Of a stretch of 9,122 bases of DNA, positions 7,000 through 9,122 are shown in pieces. The position numbers were made by a program, and so were the translations under genes. The stretch lies in NCBI GenBank assembly GCA_019689515.1, contig JADGHI010000122.1, forward strand, positions 1 to 9,122, read 5' to 3'. The stretch is from Acetobacteraceae bacterium. GTDB taxonomy: Bacteria; Pseudomonadota; Alphaproteobacteria; Acetobacterales; Acetobacteraceae. The notes under the pieces were generated by a model that made no database searches, was not told the origin of the DNA, and saw only the letters and a list, made by a program, of their open reading frames with translations. Each line of letters starts with the position of its first letter. The stretch's first letter is position 1.

Positions 7000-7899
7000 A
7001 TGAGCGGGAAGGACGTGCGCCGAACGGTCGGGAGCGCCTTCGAGGCAACGGGCGTGCGCGTGCCGCTCGACCGCATCCAGCCGCTCCGCGCGGTCAGCGC
7101 CAAGACTCGGCGCTCGTCGAAATACGCGCAGATCGCGGCCTCGATCGCGGAGGTCGGCGTCGTCGAGCCGCCGATCGTGGCCCGGCACCCGACCGAGCGC
7201 GGGCGCTTCCTGCTGCTCGACGGGCACCTGCGCGTCGAGGTCCTGCGCGACCGGGGCGCCGCCGACGTCCTCTGCCTGGTCGCGACCGACGACGAGGCCT
7301 TCACCTACAACAAGCGCATCAGCAGGCTGGCCGCGGTGCAGGAGCACCGCATGATCCTGCAGGCGATCGAGCGCAAGGTGCCCGAGGAGAGGCTCGCCCG
7401 GGCGCTCAACATCGACATCAGGACGCTGCGGCAGAAGAAGCGCGCCCTGCACGGCGTCTGCCCCGAGGCGGTCGAGATCCTGAAGGACAAGCCCGCCTCG
7501 CTCGGGGTGTTCGCCCTGCTGAAGCGGATGGTGCCGCTGCGGCAGATCGAGGCCGCCGAGATGATGGTGGGCATGAACCGCTACTCGAAGGGCTACGTCC
7601 GCGCGCTGCTCGCGGCCACGCCGGAGGCGCAGCTGGTGCCGGACGGGAAGCCCAAAGCGGTCAAGGGGCTGAGCGCGGAGCAGGTGGCGCTCATGGAGCG
7701 CGAGTCCGCGCAGCTCGACCGCGAGATCAAGGTGGCCGAGCAGTCCTACGGGGCCGACCACCTGCGCCTCGTCCTGGCCCGGGGCTACGTCGGGAAGCTG
7801 GTCGCGAACGCGCGCGTCGCCCGCTACCTCGCGCAGCATCAGCCCGAGGTCCTGGCCGAGTTCCAGAAGATCGCGGAGGCGGACACCGCCGCGGCGTGA
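7000..7899 (+). CDS. RepB-like plasmid-partition-family protein (PF07506 type)
   Basis: 299-residue protein with a ParB-like N-terminal domain (about 20-100, LLDGHLRVEVLRDRG at 72-86) followed by the RepB C-terminal domain. The latter is recognised from YNKRISRLAAVQEHRMI (103-119), a helix-turn-helix at about 127-150 (VPEERLARALNIDIRTLRQKKRAL), and RQIEAAEMMV (181-190). RepB proteins of alphaproteobacterial repABC plasmids bind parS and work with the ATPase RepA; neither RepA nor RepC is present here. The ParB ENxxR box is replaced by NKRIS, so canonical CTP switching is doubtful. The start is ATG 7000, one base after the preceding TGA, with a G-rich stretch at 6985-6991 as ribosome site. An in-frame ATG at 6982 would add six residues. 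It is the last gene of the operon. The family assignment is confident; the function in this setting is unknown. Confidence 0.88.
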   Translation: MSGKDVRRTVGSAFEATGVRVPLDRIQPLRAVSAKTRRSSKYAQIAASIAEVGVVEPPIVARHPTERGRFLLLDGHLRVEVLRDRGAADVLCLVATDDEAFTYNKRISRLAAVQEHRMILQAIERKVPEERLARALNIDIRTLRQKKRALHGVCPEAVEILKDKPASLGVFALLKRMVPLRQIEAAEMMVGMNRYSKGYVRALLAATPEAQLVPDGKPKAVKGLSAEQVALMERESAQLDREIKVAEQSYGADHLRLVLARGYVGKLVANARVARYLAQHQPEVLAEFQKIAEADTAAA

Positions 7900-8160
7900 G
7901 GCCGGTTGGCCGGGCGGGGCTGGCCGTCACGATGGGGACCCGGACCCGATAAGCGCGGGGACCGCGGGAGACGCCGCACGAGGGGCGGATCGAGCGCGGT
8001 GGCGGGGATGGCGGCGGACCCGCGCGGAGCCCACCAGGCCGGGCGGCATAGGGCCGGCCCGACCAGCCCGTCGGCGACGGCGGGCCCAGGACGGGGGCTG
8101 CCGGCACAACGATGGGAGTGCGCCCGCCGCGGTGGCCGGCCGCCCCCTGTCCGCGTCCTA
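7900..8160. other. GC-rich intergenic stretch between the operon and the insertion sequence
   Basis: No gene is supported in these 261 bases; the open frames have Arg/Pro/Gly-rich, shadow-like compositions. Structures seen are a perfect 10-bp palindrome GGGCCGGCCC (8051-8060), a short CCGTC-GGC-GACGG hairpin nearby, and repeated GGGACC/GGACCC words around 7933-7962. No rho-independent terminator with a T run follows the RepB-like gene. If the recombinase operon is a mobile element, its right end or attachment site could lie here. I found no copy of this sequence near 4000-4540 by eye. Confidence 0.45.
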
Positions 8161-8178
8161 GGGTCCGGACTCAATCAG
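8161..8178 (+). repeat. Left terminal inverted repeat of the IS5-family element
   Basis: GGGTCCGGACTCAATCAG pairs with the right end at 9010-9027 at 15 of 18 positions. The last nine bases, CTCAATCAG, match perfectly, and the preceding C and A match as well. The transposase stop codon (TGA, 8175-8177 on the minus strand) lies inside this repeat, as is common in compact IS elements. Confidence 0.88.
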
Positions 8179-8252
8179 CACCAGAACGCGATGATGGCGG
8201 CGAGCGCGACGGCGGAGGCGAAGTTGGCCGCGAGCTTGTCGTAGCGGGTGGC

Positions 8253-8272
8253 ATCCGAGGCGTGCCTCGGAT
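8253..8272. repeat. Perfect 9-bp inverted repeat inserted in the transposase
   Basis: ATCCGAGGC-GT-GCCTCGGAT sits exactly where the transposase reading changes frame, between KDFRR and ATRYDK. Compared with the usual spacing of these family motifs there are about 16 extra bases, which breaks the frame. A fold-back templated duplication is a plausible origin. The comparison relies on remembered family sequence, not on an alignment. Confidence 0.7.
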
Positions 8273-8617
8273 CGGCGGAAGTCCTTGAGGCGGCAGATCG
8301 CAGCCTCGACGCTCCAGCGGCTTCTGTAGCGCTGGGTGTCATGCCGGATCAGGCGCTGGCGCGAGCGGCGGCCGGGGATGCGGGCGTCGTGCCCGCGGCG
8401 CGGAGGTCCCGCCGGAGCGGGTCCGCGTCGTAGCCACGGTCCGCGAGCAGTCGCCGGATGCGCCCGGGCGCGGCGGCGATTACCTCCGGCGCGGTCCTCA
8501 CGTCGCTGGCGCTGCCCGGCGTGAGGTGGACGACCGCGGGGCGCCCAAGGACGTCCGTGAGGACGTGGATCTTCGTGGTGGGGCCGCCGCGCGAGCGGCC
8601 GATGGCCTGCGCCTTGG

Positions 8618-8626
8618 CCCCCCTTT
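8618..8626 (-). promoter_or_regulatory. Probable -1 programmed frameshift site in the transposase
   Basis: On the minus strand AAAGGGGGG lies where orfA sense (HRSAHGGKGG) passes to orfB sense (AKAQAIGRSRGG). Moving back one base within the G run joins the frames. Several IS5-family groups use such slippery runs between overlapping frames. An indel in the run is the alternative, but homologous elements commonly split here. Confidence 0.6.
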
Positions 8627-9009
8627 GCCGCCGTGCGCCGAGCGGTGCGCCTTGACGTGGGTGCTGTCGAGCGCCGCCGTCTCGGCCACCCACCCGGCCT
8701 CGGCGAGGGCGGCGAGCATCGCGCGCCAGAAGCCGCGGCGCGACCAGCGGTGGAAGCGGTTGTAGACGGTCGTGTGCGGGCCGTACTCGGGCGGGCAGTC
8801 GCGCCAGCGGCACCCCGAGCGCAGCACGTGCACGATGCCGGAGATGACGCGCCGGTCGTCCACCCGGCGCGCCCCGGGCTGGTTCGTAGGAAGGTGCGGC
8901 GCGATCACCGCCCATTGCCCGTCCGAGAGCCAGAACAGGTCCGCCATCGCCACCCTCCGCGTCGCATCACGACGACACGGAATCCCGATCACCCCAGCGG
9001 AGCAAGAGC

Positions 9010-9027
9010 CTGATTGAGTTCCGGCCC
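9010..9027 (-). repeat. Right terminal inverted repeat of the IS5-family element
   Basis: CTGATTGAGTTCCGGCCC is the inverted counterpart of the left end at 8161-8178. It is followed by TA (9028-9029), the same dinucleotide that precedes the left end, marking the element boundary. The orfA start at 8947 lies 63 bp inside it, leaving room for a promoter at this end. Confidence 0.88.
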
Positions 9028-9036
9028 TAGGTAGGG

Positions 9037-9058
9037 ACCTCAAACAACCTTTTGAGGT
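9037..9058. repeat. Perfect 8-bp hairpin beside the insertion sequence
   Basis: ACCTCAAA-CAACCT-TTTGAGGT forms a perfect 8-bp stem with a 6-nt loop, 10 bases outside the IS right end. It has no T run after the stem and lies 51 bp upstream of a possible start codon at 9110, so an operator or the terminus of another element fits better than a terminator. Confidence 0.5.
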
Positions 9059-9109
9059 GATTGGCGTTTTCGCCTCCTGAATGGGTATGGCCCGTTGGGA
9101 GAGGCGGCG

Positions 9110-9122
9110 ATGGCGCGGCTGT
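9110..9122 (+). CDS. Possible start of a plus-strand gene cut by the right edge
   Basis: ATG GCG CGG CTG at 9110 follows GGGAGAGG (9097-9104) by five nt, a good ribosome-site arrangement. Only four codons are visible, so no product can be named. ATG 9081 or 9087, in another frame, is also open to the edge but lacks a ribosome site. The hairpin at 9037-9058 could belong to its control region. Confidence 0.25.

Larger units (their letters stand above)
8175..8947 (-). pseudogene. IS5-family transposase (orfA/orfB) with two extra frameshifts
   Basis: DDE transposase spread over several frames. The first frame starts at ATG 8947 (MADLFWLSDGQWAVIAPHLP) and includes VYNRFHRWSRRGFWRAMLAAL and DSTHVKAHR with the first catalytic Asp (D94). 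At AAAGGGGGG (8618-8626) a -1 shift enters the second frame, which reads AKAQAIGRSRGGPTTKIHV and ADRGYDAD, holding the second Asp. That frame then stops early at 8349-8351. The normal continuation HDARIPGRRSRQ to SVEAAICRLKDFRR, with the catalytic Glu, is in another frame after one base lost near 8394-8399. The expected ending ATRYDKLAANFASAVALAAIIAFWC is in yet another frame after an insertion of about 16 bp at 8253-8272. Restored length is about 255 residues. All three catalytic residues exist but cannot be joined by one ordinary frameshift, so it is inactive. Confidence 0.9.
8161..9027 (-). mobile_element. IS5-family insertion sequence, IS427-like, defective
   Basis: 867-bp element bounded by 18-bp imperfect terminal inverted repeats, GGGTCCGGACTCAATCAG on the left and the complement of CTGATTGAGTTCCGGCCC on the right, with 15 of 18 positions matching. 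TA flanks both ends (8159-8160 and 9028-9029), embedded in CCTAGG on both sides. This fits the 2-bp TA or 4-bp CTAG target duplication of IS5-type elements. Size, ends and a two-frame DDE transposase agree with the IS427 group. The transposase reads leftward and carries two inactivating frame changes, so the copy can probably move only if transposase is supplied in trans. Confidence 0.9.

Noticed and set aside
5964..7839. Long minus-strand frames opposite the ParB-like and RepB-like genes
   Set aside because: Both are shadows; the plus-strand proteins show clear ParB and RepB motifs and coupled starts.
1..9122. CRISPR arrays, tRNA or rRNA genes
   Set aside because: No regularly spaced repeats and no recognisable RNA gene sequence were seen on either strand.

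Overview
The window is very GC-rich bacterial DNA with long open frames on both strands. The content points to an alphaproteobacterium: a RepB-type (PF07506) partition-like protein, an IS427-group IS5 element, and an alphaproteobacterial-looking serine recombinase. Methylobacterium-like or acetobacterial genomes would fit, but the genus is inference. This is accessory DNA: restriction, toxin-antitoxin, recombinase/partition-like and insertion-sequence genes, with no housekeeping gene.

Layout, left to right. (1) Positions 1-2803, minus strand: 934 codons of a type I restriction R subunit (HsdR, EcoEI type), truncated by the left edge, with nuclease and helicase motifs intact. (2) 2804-3220: no convincing gene. 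(3) 3221-3994, plus strand: a VapBC-type toxin-antitoxin pair behind a promoter whose -10 hexamer lies in the loop of a perfect 13-bp inverted repeat. (4) 4025-4411, minus strand: a small helix-turn-helix protein, divergent from the next operon, with operator-like repeats at its 5' end. (5) 4542-7899, plus strand: a tightly packed operon of a serine recombinase, a ParB-like protein and a RepB-like protein (junctions TGATG and TGACATG). The recombinase carries an apparent one-base insertion at 5067-5070 that separates its catalytic domain from the rest. (6) 7900-8160: GC-rich sequence without a gene. (7) 8161-9027: an 867-bp IS5-family (IS427-like) element flanked by TA, whose transposase is broken at two places besides a probable programmed -1 frameshift. 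(8) 9028-9122: a short hairpin and possibly the first codons of another plus-strand gene.

The strongest candidate for an under-described system is the divergent HTH gene plus the recombinase-ParB-RepB operon. It joins a DNA-cutting recombinase to two different ParB-fold proteins with no RepA/ParA ATPase and no replication initiator in the window. The gene order, overlaps and motifs are read directly from the sequence. That the proteins act together, and what they do, is inference.
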